Positions 10,440-24,433 of a DNA stretch of 64,000 nt are shown here, piece by piece; position 1 is the first letter of the stretch; each line of letters begins with the position of its first letter. The stretch covers positions 68,755-132,754 of the forward strand of contig BDDD01005195.1 in the NCBI GenBank assembly GCA_001972305.1. The letters run 5' to 3'. The notes below the pieces were generated by a model. The model had not been told where the DNA came from, searched no databases, and saw only the letters and a program-made list of their open reading frames with translations. The position numbers and the translations under genes are program-made. Source of the stretch: Cephalotus follicularis (lineage: Eukaryota; Streptophyta; Magnoliopsida; Oxalidales; Cephalotaceae).

Positions 10440-12721
10440 TGTAACACCCCGTGTCCAGGTAACAAACTTGAGGCGTTACTTCAGTACAATACAGTTAATA
10501 AATAGTAGTCGGGTCTAGGTAGCATATCAAAAGTAGGATAATTTAAAACTTTATTAAAAACATGTTTCAAACTTATAAAAGTAGTGACAAGAATCATACA
10601 AATCATTATAAGCATGAAAGGGGTACAATACTTAATCCATCATAGTACAATACTAATACATGATATAACTAAAGCAGTAAAGTCAAAAAGTTTCAATCTT
10701 TAATCTACGACTGCATCTAGGAGCCTCCACCACTGCTGGACCCTGCTAAACTACCTGTAACAAAATAGATACCCCATCCCAAAGAATGGGTTAGCCATAG
10801 GGCCAAACAGATATAACCCCATACGTGGATTATGCTATAAATAGTATATAGTATTCAAGTGTACAATATCAGTGTGTATAGTATCAATGAATAGTATGTG
10901 AATGCATGAATGTCAGTTGTGATCTGCCATTCATATACCACCATCCCATATCGGTGTATAGGAATGGGATCTAATCAATCAATCCTATCAATTATCTATC
11001 AAATAATTGGCAGTGGTGTATAAATACACTCAATCAGTTCCTATAGAGCATGTGACCTCTAGTGGTACAACATCAGTGTTAGTATCAATATCAATGTCAA
11101 TATTGATAGCCTAACCACATAAGGTGGTCCTTCAAAAAGAGTGTCTAGACGGGTAGACCCGGTCAATTAGTCCTACTTAGTGATAGTGCCATCTAAGTAT
11201 TTGCTTAGTAGTAGCATCCATCTAAGCGCATGCTTGACAGTATCCGGAGCGTGGTAGATTTTCTTGTAAGTGGCTTAGTATAGAATAGCCGCTCAATGGT
11301 AGTATCTAAAGTGCTTGCTCGATGGAAGTATCCGGAGAGCAATAATATAGCCACTTTACTATAGTATCCGGAAGGCTTGCTCGACGGTAGTATCTGGAGT
11401 GTAATCAGTACAGTATAGCCTAAGGGCGGTGACGATCTAGTCAGATGGAATAGATGGGGTAACCATTGCCTAGCTTCCTGTCTAGAGTCACGAGGTCTCT
11501 TTATTAGGGATAGTCCAGTAAATTCAATCAATCAATGTAAGTAGCCAATAGGCAGCGAATGTCTAACCAGAGGGAACAAATGGATATGTACATAACCATC
11601 GCCTAGCTTCCTGAACAGAGATCGCTGAAGCACCTATGGTTACAGTCAATTAATCAATCGGTTGTCAACGCGATTACACGGTCATTCAATATGATGAGTC
11701 AGTTAGCCAATAGGCATAGAATGACGAACCAGATGGAGCAGATGTATATATACAACTGTTGTCATGCATACCTGACTAGAAATCACTAAAACGCCTACGA
11801 TCTCAGTCAATCAATCACCAACACGACTATACAATCGTTCAATATGATGGTTCAATCGATGGGTAGACCGTTGCCTAAACAGTCAGTCAGTTAATCAATG
11901 TAACGGTCAATGATTCAGTCGGTCAATCATGTCAATCAAAAGTGTTGTACAATCAATTGATCTACCAAAAGATCAAAACCTGTCTAACTGATATAGAAAA
12001 CTATTTAGAAAGGCTTGAATGATATCAAGTGTGATCCGGTCAAGCGCTTATTTGAAAACAAGTTGGAAAACAACGCTTTTTTTTGTAGTAAAAGTATCAG
12101 ACAAGTCGACGATTAGTAGACTGGTGAGTGCAGTCCAGTCTATTGGATTTTGTAGAACAATAGGATTTTGGAAACCTTTCTCCAATTCGTTTGTAATAAA
12201 ACTTTAGGGGTATAATATAGACATGTCTAAGGGTGACATATCAAGATATCAAGTCATTTAGACGGTCTAAAGGTCCTCAAATCAGAAAGGGGGTGTTTTA
12301 GATCTAAAGACCCATTTTCATCGATTTTCACATTCAATTCATTTTAGTCAATTTTAATTAATACAATCACTCAATAGCAGTTTATATGTGCATGATCTTA
12401 AGCATTTTAGGTAGAGATTATCTATCTAACAATCAGAAGCTTGTGGTGATGATTTTTGACATAAAAGTGAGATTGGACTCACGTCCAATATCCCCGATTT
12501 GTTCAAGCTTCTAAGGATGTTCTTGGTGCAAGATTGAAGCTCAAAACTTCCCTCTAATGCCACTGATTTGGTTGGCCAGTAGGAGAGGGTAGGAGATGGA
12601 TCATGTGGTGTGGTGTTTGTGTGTTGTAGTAAAGAACTAGAGAGGGAAAAAGAGAGAGGGGGGTTGGGTAAGGGAGAGAAATCTGAGAGAGATGAGTGTT
12701 TTGTGTTGTATGTAGTGTGCA

Positions 12722-12758
<37 letters not shown>

Positions 12759-13060
12759 TGATGGTTTGTGTGAGTTATGTGAGAGTTTGGGAGGTTTATA
12801 TAGAAAAGTGAGTGTCCATGGTTCATTTACATGTGGTTACAAATGAGCATGGTCTCACACTCCCGAAACTCAGCTTAAACGTACCCAAACAATAATAGAA
12901 ATGTGTATGCTCAATCAATAAAATAAGGATCAGCATATAAAATACTCAAATCCAATCAAATATAATATACCAAGTATATAAAATACCTCAATAGATCAAT
13001 ACAGTACAATAATGATGCATACATATGATAAAATACAGTATATAAGTTTGGATCGCTACA
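10440..13060 (-). repeat. 3' LTR of element C
   Basis: TGTAACACCCC at 10440 to ...GATCGCTACA at 13060, about 2621 bp, matching 22359-32559 minus its CACTA insertion. On the minus strand a TATA-like TATATAAACC lies near 12793-12803, followed by a CT microsatellite (about 12725-12755 as GA on the plus strand). Confidence 0.85.
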
Positions 13061-13075
13061 TTCTCTCCTCATTAT
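13061..13075 (-). other. polypurine tract of element C
   Basis: On the minus strand a purine run ending GAGGAGAGAA abuts the LTR start TGTAGCG, as expected for the plus-strand primer of a gypsy element. Confidence 0.6.
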
Positions 13076-13099
13076 AAGAATCTGGTCCCCATATTCCAT

Positions 13100-16000
13100 C
13101 ATCAAAACAAAGAAGGGTGTCTCTCTCTCATGTCATCTTCTTGATCCCATGTACACTCCTCTATACCGTGGTGCTCCCATAAAACCTTGACCAAAGGAAT
13201 GATCTTATTCCTCAGTACTTTGACTTCTTTGTCAAAAATCTGAACCGACGTCTCTACATAGGACAAGTCTAGTTCAAGCTGTATTTGTTTGTACTCAATG
13301 ACGTGTGAAGGATCCCGATAGTATATCCTCAACTGAGAAACATGGAATACATCATGAACACTCGACAAAGATAGAGGAAAGGCAAGTCTGTAAGCAAGAC
13401 AACCAATGTGCTCAAAGATCTCAAAAGGTCCAATGAAATAAGGAGAAACTTCCCTTTTTTTCTGAATCTCATAAAACCTTTGGTTGGCGATACTTTAAGA
13501 AAGACGTGATCACTAACAACAAACTCTAATCCCCTCCAATGAATATTGGAATATCTCTTTTGTTGATTCTATGCCACCAATAATCGAGTCTCACATTCTC
13601 TGAGGTGATTTGAACCATCTCTGGTCCCAAAAGGCTTCTTTCGTAGACCTGATCCCAACAAATTTGTGATTGACGCTTTCTACCATACAGAGCTTCATAC
13701 GGGGCCATTCAAATACTCTCATGATAACTATCATTATAAGAAAACTCAATTAAGGGTAAGTCATCATCCCAAAGTCAATAGCAAAGCCCTAAGCATGTCT
13801 TCCAATATCTCTATGGTCCTTTCGGACAAACCATCTGTCTAGGGATGGAAAGCAGTGCTAAGCTCAACTATGTACCCATAGCTATTTGCAGCTTCTTCAA
13901 GAAACTATAAGTGAAATGACTATCTCTATTCGAAACTATGCTAATAGGGCCTCCATGAGCCTTGATTATCTCCTTCACATACATCCGAGACAGTCTATCC
14001 ATAGAATAAGTCATCCGAATAGGTATAAAATAGGCCAACTTTGTGAGCGTTCGACCACAACCCAAATAGCATCATGCTCGCTATGTGTAATAGCAATCTG
14101 GAGACAAAATCCATGGTCAAATGTTCCCACTTCCACTCGAGAATAAATAAGGGCTAAAGTAAACCCACTGACCTCTTGTGTTCCACCTTAACTTGTTGAC
14201 AAATTAGGCATCTTGCAATGAGCTCTACAATCTCTCGCTTCATACCATTCCATCAATAGCCAAATTTAAGATCTAGATACATCTTCATACTCCCAGAATG
14301 AATGGAGAAACGAGATCTATATGCTTGAGATAAAAGCTCTTCCTTCAACTCACTATCGGCTAGAATGCAAACTCTACCTTAGTAGCTCAACAAATCGTTA
14401 GCAGTCCGGGTGAAATCTGGTTTCAAGTCTCCATCAATGACTCTGGCTACTTTTTGCAAATCAGCATCAGAATACTGAGCATTTAGGATCTTTTCAAGCA
14501 ATAACGGTTGTACATGAATTAAAAAAGTGTCATACAAGCCATCCTTGGACTCAAGGCATCCACGACTACATTCGCATTCTCTATATGATACTTAATATCA
14601 CAGTTGTAGTCGTTGCATGGCTCAAACTATCTCCTCTATCTCTTATTCAACTCTTTCTGAAAAAATAGGTACTTTAGGCTCTTACGGTCTGTGAAAACTA
14701 TAAACTTGGTGCCATAAAGGTAGTGACACCAATTTTTGAGGACAAAGATGATGGCAGCCAACTCAAGATCATGCACTGGGTAGTTCACTTTATGAGGTTT
14801 GATCTTTCTGAACGCATAAGCAATCACTTTTCCACACTACGTAAGGACAGATCTAAGTTCTTTCCTCGAAACATCATTATAAACCACGAAGTTTTCATTC
14901 CCTTCAGGTAAGGCTAAGATAGGTACCGAAATCAATCGTTCATTTAGGTATTGAAAACTCCGTTTATAGTTAGTATCCTATACAAAAGTTGTCTATTTCT
15001 GAGTGAGTCGAGTCAATGGTATGGCAATCCATGAAAATCACTTGACAAATTTGCTGTAGTAACCCACTAGTCCCAAGAAACTGTGGGCTTCAAAAACATT
15101 CTCTGGCAGTTTTCAATCTCCCACAGCCTAAATCTTTGCTAGATTCATTGCTAATCCACTCCTGGATATGATATGCCCAAGAAAAGCAATCTCAGAAAGC
15201 CAAAATTCGCACTTGTTGAACTTGGCATACAGACGATGATCCCTCAAAGTCTGTAATACTGTATAAAGGTACTAGGCATGCTCCTCCTTGTTAGAGATAA
15301 GTCCTACAAGTGGTTTCCATATCTTGTAATATGTAAACTTATCTTTAATGATATTCAATAAAATATATAATTTATTATCAATGGCTATGAGTTCATTTAA
15401 TGTATTAATGTGCATATTAATATTTGAATGTCCTAAGATTAAAGCTGGAGGAACCAAATTCTTGATGAGATCAAGAAGTGAGAATTGGAACCTCAGTAAG
15501 CTTTATTCTTGAATCTTCCTGGTCGTAAGATTAAGTACTCGGGGCATACTCAATCCAATGAGACCAGCATGTAGTTACACTAAAACAACTTACAAGCATC
15601 AATTAAGTTCTGATATCATTTGTTGGATTGTTAGGGTTACATGGAAACTATGGCAAAATTTATTGTTCAAAGTTGTTTGAAAATTGATTTTAATGCCATA
15701 GTTGTAATGAGTAGGATATGGTTATCAATTTATCCTCCAATGGTTTGACCTAATAACCACCATATATCCCCCCTAAAAACTTCTTTAATTTCAGGTTAGT
15801 TGGTGTGGAAAGTGGTGCTAGGGTTGATTTTATAAAAATTGATTTCATTAAAAGGGTTTAGAAGGTTAAAAGGAACAATTTTTGTGTTTGAACTTTTTAC
15901 CACCACCACCACCACCAACCACCTCTGGCCACCACCTCCACCTCCATGGCCGACTCCATTAATGGAGATGTCAAGGTCTCTCCTTTGGTAAAGGAAGGTG

Positions 16001-19000
16001 ACATAATTATGAGATGATTATGTCATGGTTTTATAAAATCATATTATAATTGATTTTTTCAACTTTTGGGATAAGATCATTTGAATTGTCAAATAAAAAT
16101 CTTGATTTTGGAATAAGATTTTTTGGCCATTTGATGGTCAAGATGGGCGGCTAGGGTTTGAAAAATGGTGAGGTGTAAGTGTCATGTGATGACATGTGTC
16201 CTTAGGGCTTGTGTTTTAGGGTTTTAGAAACCCTAAAACCTTTCAACAGGAAATTACTGCCACCATCGTCACCATGGTCGGCTAAGTATTTTAATCCCTA
16301 GATGTAGATGAACCCATGTTTCCAAATCTTAACCGTTAGGGTTTTTCAAACCCTAAATCCTAGGGTTTCACAAACAGTAAATCATACCATTTAGGGTGTA
16401 AACCCAACCCTAACCCAAGGCACCAAATTTAGGTGCTTGACCTTTAGGGTTTAAGAAACCCTAACCCAAAATTCTATGACATTCTTTAGGGTTTTAGAAA
16501 CCCTAAACAATGACATCCTTGGGTATGTAATATTTGAAAATACAGGGGGTTAAGTGTTACCGATTCTAAATCTCAAGGGGGTTTTTGTATTTTACCCTAT
16601 AATTTTTGGGTTTTAGAAACCCTAATTCAAGAAATAATCTTTAGGGTTTTAGAAACCCTAAACCAAGACACCAAACTTTATGGTTTTAGAAACCCTAAAA
16701 TAGATCACATAATATATTACTTCATGTGATTGAATTAATATGCATGATAATACTTCACGGACTTGACCTAATTAAGGGTTTTATTTTCAAATGTTGAATG
16801 GTGTGATCATTTTACAAAGATGGAAATGTTTGTAATATTTTTTCATTGGGGCTTGCATGCCTCTTCTCCCCATTTAATATGTATCTGTAAATTCTTTCTT
16901 TCTCCTTGTAACTCCCATTGATTGAGAATAAAGGTTTCTTTGGTTATAACTAGAAAATTGTAATTCATGAACGAGAGTCATAGCAGAAACAGATGTTGAG
17001 AAGAATGAAGACTAAAGAATATTACAAGTACCATGACATGTATGGGATATGAATGCTTGTTGTAATAGTCACACCTAGGAATAAGACCAGGGGCTTGCTT
17101 TGAGCTCAAGCAAGTCATAGTAGTAGAAGTCCGTGATTTATCATTAGGGTGTTAGGATGTATGAGATGCATGCCTAATTTATGCTAGAGGTTCAACGGCC
17201 TCTCAACATTATGGCAACATATCTGTAATGTGATTGATAAAGGTTTGGCCTAATAATTAAAAAGTGACATTACAAACCCTCAAACTACAAATATCAAGCA
17301 TATAACAAAACTAAATAGTATTAGGTCACCGCTTTCCTCCATTACTATTAATATGGATGATTCTGTGGGATGTAAACTTGTTGAGCACACTCGAGTTTTG
17401 CATTCCAGCAGGGTGTTCACATTAATAGAACATAAGATGTGCATACAAGTGATTAGTGATCGGATTCGGTTTGGGCCACAGCCAAGGGTCTTATCACTTA
17501 TTCACATATGTGTTGATGGAGGGGTAATGCTTGACTAGGGTGCATTTGATTTGTTGAGCACACTCAAGGTCAGTTTTCATCTAGCGACAAAACAAAAGAT
17601 CAAGGGTTGTGCAAGAGTTACACAATCAGCAAAGAGCTTTGCCTAACTGCAAGGATTATCATGATTAGTTAAGCACACTCAAGGTTGTGATAAACATGTT
17701 GCAGGACATCAATCCCCACTGGGAATTAGAATCCATGAGATGGATTGCTAATTCTAGCCTCTCATATTTTGAGGGTTATGGGATTTTTGAAAAACAGTGG
17801 GAGGTGTCATAAAGTTTAAAGACCAAAACTTTATGCTTATATATTTATTGAAATTTATTTCTACTTTATCAATTATTTTCCTGTTTTATATATGTATATG
17901 TTGTAATGACAAACCCGTTAGTGCTTATTCTTGAGAAGAATGTGCATACTAGTCCTAACTTTGTGGACTGGCTCAGGAACCTAAGAATCGTTCTTGGTTC
18001 GAAGAACATAGAATATGTTCTTGAGTCTCCTATGCCTGCATTGCCTGCAAAGGATGCCTCAACAGAGGTTCAAGCTATTTACAAGAAATGGCTGGAGGAT
18101 GATAAAAGGTTAGATTCTATATGATGTCATCTTTGTCTAATGCCCTCCAACTGCAGCATGATACAATGCAGGATGCTAGAGCCAAACCAGGAAAAGACAA
18201 CAGCAAGGAGTTGCAGCACTACCAATGACAATTACTGAGGCCTCCAATTCTACAGTCAAGAACCCTGAAAGGGACATTGTTTTTACTGTGGGCAATTGGG
18301 GCATTGGAATAGGAATTGTCCTCTATATCTTAAATCAATTGGAAAATGTATGAGATACTTGTCTTTTATTGAGATTATTATGTACTTGCCTGATTCTTCT
18401 TCCTGGATATTAGACAGTGGATATGGTACTCACATATGTTCTAATATGCAAGCGTTGCAGAAAAGAAGAAATCTTAAAAGGGAAAAAGAGACCTACGGCT
18501 GACAGATGGCTTAACGGTTTAAGCCATAGCTATAGAGAAAGTTTGTATAATGTTGCCTTCGGGCTTAATTTTGGAACTTAAAAATTGTACACATTCTTCT
18601 TATATTTTGTGAAACATTATATCTATTATGGCATTAGATGCCGGTTACTTTGTAATAAACATAAAGAACAAGTGTTATACTATTATGTTTGATGATATAA
18701 TGTATGCACAGTGTTTCCTCCATAATGGTTTATACATATAAGATAAACATGAGATTAGTTATAATATAATAAAAGACAATAAAAGAAAGAGAGGTGATCT
18801 TAATAGAACATACCTATGGCATTGCAGATTAGGTCATGTAGGCGAAAAGAGAGTTCACAGGTTGGTTGATGAGGGATATTTTGATATCACTCATTATAAA
18901 AATTATCCAACTTGTGAATCTTGCCTAAAGGGTAAAATGACCAAACTGACCTTTACTGGAAAGGGTGAAAGATATGTAGAACTGTTAGGACTCGTACATA

Positions 19001-22000
19001 AAGATGTCTGTGGTCCTATGACAGTTCCAGCAAGATGAGGTTATCCCTACTTCATAACCTTTACTGACGATCACTCGCGATATGGTTATCTATATCTAAT
19101 GAGGTACAAATCTAAAGCTTTTGAAAAGTTCAAAGACTACATATTAGAAGTAGAGAAACAGACTGGTAAAAGTCTTAAAATTCTACTATCAGATCGTGGT
19201 GGGGAATATCTCTCCACAGAATTTTTAGATTATCTAAAAGACAATGAGATTGTCTCATAGTGGACACCTCCAAGTACACCACAACAAATGGTGTATCTGA
19301 AAGGAGGAACCATACCTTGTTAGACATGGTGCACAGTATGATGAATTATACTGATATTCCACTTTCTTTTTGGGGATATGCTCTGTAGACTACAGTCCAT
19401 ACCCTAAACTTGGTGCCAACTAAGTCTGCACCCAAAAACACCATATGACATATGGATAGGCAAGTAACCCTGTTTTGGTTTCTTAAAGATTTGGGGTTGT
19501 TATGCTTATATGAAATAGACAAATGCAGACAAGTTGTAAGCTAGATCCATAAAATGCAAATTTGTGGGATACCTTAAAGAAACAAAAGGGTATTATTTCT
19601 ACTATCCTCCTGAAGGTAATGTCTTCGTGTCAAGAAGTGCTGCATTCCTTGAGAAGGAATTCCTTTTAGAAGAAAATATGGGAGCCAAGTAGAGCTTGAT
19701 GAGGAGTATAAAGCAGCACAAATTGAGGATCTACCTGGAACAAATCAAGTTGCCAAACCCCAAACGCCTCAATCCACAATTACACAAGAACCTCATTGAG
19801 GGCACCTGACAGATATTATGGTAGTTTCCTCATTGAGGGCACTCAAGAGGTAAATCTCGTGGAAGATGACCCATTGAGGTACCAAGAGCCCTTATCAGAT
19901 AAGGACTCTGAAAAATGTCTTATTGCCATGAATAAAAGTGGCAGGTGCATTAGTCACGCTGAAAGGAATAACTAGAAACTCATAGTGGCCGTATCTACAC
20001 CTGAAAGCAGTTTTCACAATATCATTCTGTCTGACTCTCAACTAGTGATAACCCAATCTCAAATCGAGCTTAGAAAATACTATAGCACTTTTCAACTGGT
20101 CAAACAACTCATCAATATGTGGCAGAGGGTACTTGTTCTTCATTGTGACCCTGTTGAGCAGCCAGTAATAGATGCACATCCACAATGATCCATCATTCTT
20201 TTTGAAAAATAGGACTGGTGCTCCCAAGGTGAAACACTCGGGCGTATAAAACCTTTGTTAAGAAGGTCCTATAACTGTACCTTTAGTTACTTCAATTCAA
20301 CTTGTGTCACGTTGTATGGTGCTCTAGAAACTGGAGCTATCCGTGGTAAAAGGTCAATAACAAACTTCGTCTCTCAGTCGGGTGGCAATGATGTCAAGCT
20401 TTGAGGAAATACATCTATGAACTCGTACGCCACTTGAATATCATCCAATCTCGGTTGCCATCTATCAGTATTAATCACATGTGCTATGTATTCCTGGCAA
20501 CCCTGTCTCAATAGTCTGTCTGCATGCAATGCTATAATCACTTGTTTAATTTGTGGCTCTAAGGATCTGACAAATTAGAAAGGTAGCTGACTGGATTGAC
20601 AAAAGGTCACCACCTTCTAATAACAATCAACTTGAGCATAGAGCACATATCGCCAATCCATCCCAATAGTCGCATCAAGTTCCTGTACGAGGAGAACAAT
20701 AAGGTCGGATCACACGCAACGACCGTCAATCTCCAATGTACAATCTCTACATACTCGATCGGTGATCGCTGACTCATCGAGAGGTGTACTAACCTCCATG
20801 AGAAAAGATAAACAATCAGGCCTCAAACCCATGTTATGAACAATATGTGATGCAATGAATGAATGGGATGAGCCCAGATCTATGATAACCCATGCTGAGA
20901 GGTGAAAAAGTCAAATAATACCACCAATAACTGAGTTCGACCCAACTACAGTACCTGGATCCATGGTTAAGACTCTGGCCTGCATGGTCGGTGTCAAACT
21001 TGGGACCTGCTTCCCCTTGGACTGAGAAGTCCCATAGAAAGATGATGGTGTACTACCATACTATCTCTACGATGTCTATGGCTGTGCTATCTGTGCTAAT
21101 CCCCTATGAAAATAACTATGCGGACAATCTCGGGTAATATGATTGTTAGCACCACAAAACATGCAAAGAACTAAATACCATCGACAGTTATCTGAAGTAT
21201 GGTTGGTCTTCTGGCAATGCATACATGGTACTAGGTTGACCTGGTTACCTACATCAGAGAATCTGGAATAGGTGCTCTATTAGGTCCTCTAGATTAGTTA
21301 CTCTGATGAGAGCTCCGTGACTGGCCTCTCCTCCTTAAGAATCGAGACTGATTCCCAACACTAGAAGGATTATTACCTCGAGAACTAGGAGAACCATTAT
21401 TGTCAGTCTTCTCTAATTTACCACTGTCACTACCACAAATGCCACCCTGCCATGAAGTAGGTGCTGGATGGTGCTAGCATTGCTTTTTATCTGTCTACTC
21501 TCCTTAGCAAGATCCTCAAAATTCCTAGATCGATTAGCAATCTTTGAAAGGAATGTCAAGCCTAGGGGAGTCAACTGTCTTCTTAAATCCATTCATAGAC
21601 CACGAAGGAATTTCTTAGCTAGATGTTCCTGTCCTTCTACCAAATACGGAGCAGAACGGGCAAGCTGTATAAATCTAGACTCATATTCTGAAACTGACAT
21701 GCTTTCCTGAACTAGGTTGGCAAACTCAATCTTCCTTTTGTCCTTTTCATCATGAGAAAAATACCGACCATTGAACTTTATCAGAAAAGCGGTCCCAGAA
21801 TGAGCTATTCCATTGCTCGTCCAATCAACATTGACCATAGTCCACCAATGTTCAGTTTTGCCTTGTAGTATATACACTACCAAGACTAGCTTTTAGTCAT
21901 CCTCAATCTCCATGTATTGAAAGATCTTTTCTAGCTGAAGAAGCCATGACTTCACTACAGAAGGATCTGGGAGTCCCGAGAAATCCATTGGTCGTAGTTT

Positions 22001-22250
22001 CAAGATTTGGTTTAAGGCGTTATCTCTCCATGGCCTTATTTCAACTCTAGCAACTGAGCGTCCTATGAGATTTCCCATTTGTGCCATGGTCGTACACATC
22101 TGCCTCCATATCTCAGGATCAGCTTCTGGAAGTAGAGCATCAAGGTCATACTCAGGAAAAGCATTTTTATGCATGAATTCATCATCAACAGCAGGAGCTG
22201 GAGCATTCCGTCTATCTCTGCGACCACGTCTTGTTCTACCATCCATTACC
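13100..22250 (-). pseudogene. gag-pol remains of element C (gypsy, chromodomain type)
   Basis: Parts seen on the minus strand. The gag capsid region is at about 22246-21590, with two CCHC zinc knuckles near 21100-21230. The protease region with an IDLGSSHSF-like active site lies near 20820-20900. The RT is at about 20230-19945 ([14 protein letters not shown]) and continues near 15290-15000 on the far side of the copia fragment. RNase H is near 14560-14900 and integrase about 14300-13300. The chromodomain is at 13240-13102 (VKVLWEHHGIEECTWDQEDDM). The coding region is broken in many places, so it is a fossil. Confidence 0.85.
15289..19942 (+). mobile_element. Ty1/copia fragment inserted in the RT region of element C
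   Basis: Left edge TGTTAGAGATAAGTCC at 15289 looks like a copia LTR start. The right edge is set where the gypsy RT text resumes, about 19942. The long non-coding left part (15289-17900) holds an LTR and leader with AGGGTTTTAGAAACCCTAA-type hairpins (16200-16700), and a TTGAGCACACTCAAGG-like motif seen three times (17378, 17551, 17668). Coding parts on the plus strand: gag of UBN2 type from 17906, a CCHC knuckle near 18275-18330 (CFYCGQLGHWNRNC), a protease near 18390-18440 (SWILDSGYGTHIC), the GAG-pre-integrase domain near 18700-18960, and the integrase core about 18990-19450. I see no RT, RNase H or 3' LTR. It is a broken partial element, younger than element C. Confidence 0.75.
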
Positions 22251-22345
22251 TACATTATAAAGGAAAATGTTAGATTCATAGCAGGAAACATCCATTTTGG
22301 ACTTATCACTACAAATCAATACTTAACCTAGTAGGCCAATAATTT

Positions 22346-22357
22346 CTCTGATACCAA
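22346..22357 (-). other. primer binding site of element C
   Basis: On the minus strand TTGGTATCAGAG follows the LTR end (...GTGTTACA) with a short gap. TGGTATCAGAG is complementary to the 3' end of initiator tRNA-Met, the usual primer in plant gypsy and copia elements. Confidence 0.8.
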
Positions 22358-24433
22358 CTGTAACACCTCACGTTTGGGTAACAAATTCGAGGTGTTACTT
22401 CAGTACAATACAATTAATAAGTAGTTGTCGGACCTAGGTAGCATATCAAAAGTAGGATAATTTAAAACTTTATTGCAAACATGTATCAAACTTATAAAAG
22501 TAGTGATAGGAATCAATGCAAATCATTACAAGCCTGAAAGTGGTACAATACTTAATCCATTACAATACTTAATCCATCATAGTACAACACTCATACATGA
22601 TATAACTAAAGCAATAAAGTCCAAAAGCTACAATCTTCAATCTACGACTGCATCTAGGAGCCTCCACGACCGTTGGTGCCTGTTGAGCTACCTGTAACAA
22701 AATAGATACCCCATCTCGAATGATGGGTTAGCCATAGGGCCAAACAAATATATCCTGATGCATGGATTATGCTATAAACAGTATGTAGTATTCAAGTGTA
22801 CAATATCAGTGTATACAATATGAGAGTATACAATATTAGTGAATAGTATGTGAATGCATAAATATCAGTTGTGATATAGCACTAGTATACCACCATCCCA
22901 TACCGGTGTATAGGAATGGATATAATCAATTAATCCTATCAATCTTCTATCAGAAAATCGGTAGTGGTATATAAATACACCCAATAAGTTTTTATAGAGC
23001 ATGTGACCTCTAGTGGTACAGGCTCAGTGTCATTATTAATATCAATATCAATATCGATAGCCTAACCACGGAAGGTAGTCCTTAAAAAAGGGTGGCTAGA
23101 TGAGTCTAGTTGTCCCAGGTTGGCCACACCCGGTCAACTAGACCTACTTAGTGGTAGTGCCATCTAAGTACCTACCACTACAAGAAAACAGGGCAACGAC
23201 GAGGGCAAGTGGCGAGGGCATGACGAGGGGAAATGAATCCCCTCGACGTTTAGCAGTTATTTTTTATTTTTTATTTAAAAAAAGGCATGGCGAGAGGACT
23301 CTTACCCTCGTCATGCCCTCACCATATTAAAAATACACGACGAGGGCACTAATTGCCCTCGCCATGCTCTCGCCGTGCCCTATACCTACCGGCACTTTCT
23401 TTTTTTCTTCTATTCTTCTCACTCGTGCTTTTGTCTCTTGTCTCTTCCTCACCGCCGTGCTCTCTCTCTCTGCTTGCTCTATCTCACTGCCGTCGACAAC
23501 TTCACTGGAAACGTGTTGTCACATCGCAAATTGTGCCGCCGTTGAGCCAGATCATGCTGCTGCAAATCGTTTGGTCCCGCTGCAAACCGCGAACCGTTCG
23601 TGCCCAACGCTAAATCGCGCCTCCGTTGAGCTCGACATCATCGGTATTTCCTACATTTATTATTTGTTTGTTTGTTTGTTTAATTAATTAATCTAATTTA
23701 ATATTTTTTTTAATAAATACCGGTATATATAAAATGTTTATATATATTGCATGAATCTTAATGTATCGACTTCGTAGATTAATTTTCAATGTACTTTGGA
23801 TGTTAGTTATATTGTCGTTTTTCATATGATGAAGAGGCATATAAATTGGTGGTTTAAATTGATAAGAGAATTTGGTGGTTTTTCATATGCTAGTTAGTAC
23901 ATATGTATGTATAGTATATATGTATGTATATATAATAGGGAGTAGTATATATGTATGTATAATTTAGTTAGTATCATGTTTAAATTTATTGTAGCGAGCT
24001 CTTGCCTATTACGTTTAAAGACGCGAGAAACCTTAGATTCTCGTTCATGATTCGTTCAATAGGAGCGAATCATGAATTGTCCAGTTCGGACAGTTCTCGC
24101 ATACGTACGTCCACTGTAAGATATATCGTTATCTTGTGTACATAGTTTTCTTCAAGAAATTTTCGGTTCCACTCCTTAAATATGTTCCTCGGATGCATAA
24201 TTAAACCGATTAATTTAGTTTAATTCGTGTGTTTGAGGAACCGTGGGGAGATGCTGCCGAAATTTTCTTAGAGTGAACTATGCACGCGGGATAACGATAT
24301 TAGTGGAAGTACGTAGTCGGGAATGGGATAGGGCCATACCTTTTAGAGTTAGGTGGTGAGATACACTTCAGTCAATGCATTTTGAGAAAAGAATACTTGA
24401 ATCTAACAATCTTCTACCCTACTTATAGAAAAA

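Noticed and set aside
15600-15640. second primer-site-like sequence (TTCTGATATCATTTGTTGG) in the copia LTR
   Set aside because: It is in the wrong orientation for the plus-strand copia frames and has no LTR end beside it.
16200-16700. interstitial telomere array
   Set aside because: The TTTAGGG units are in inverted pairs with irregular spacing, not a head-to-tail array.
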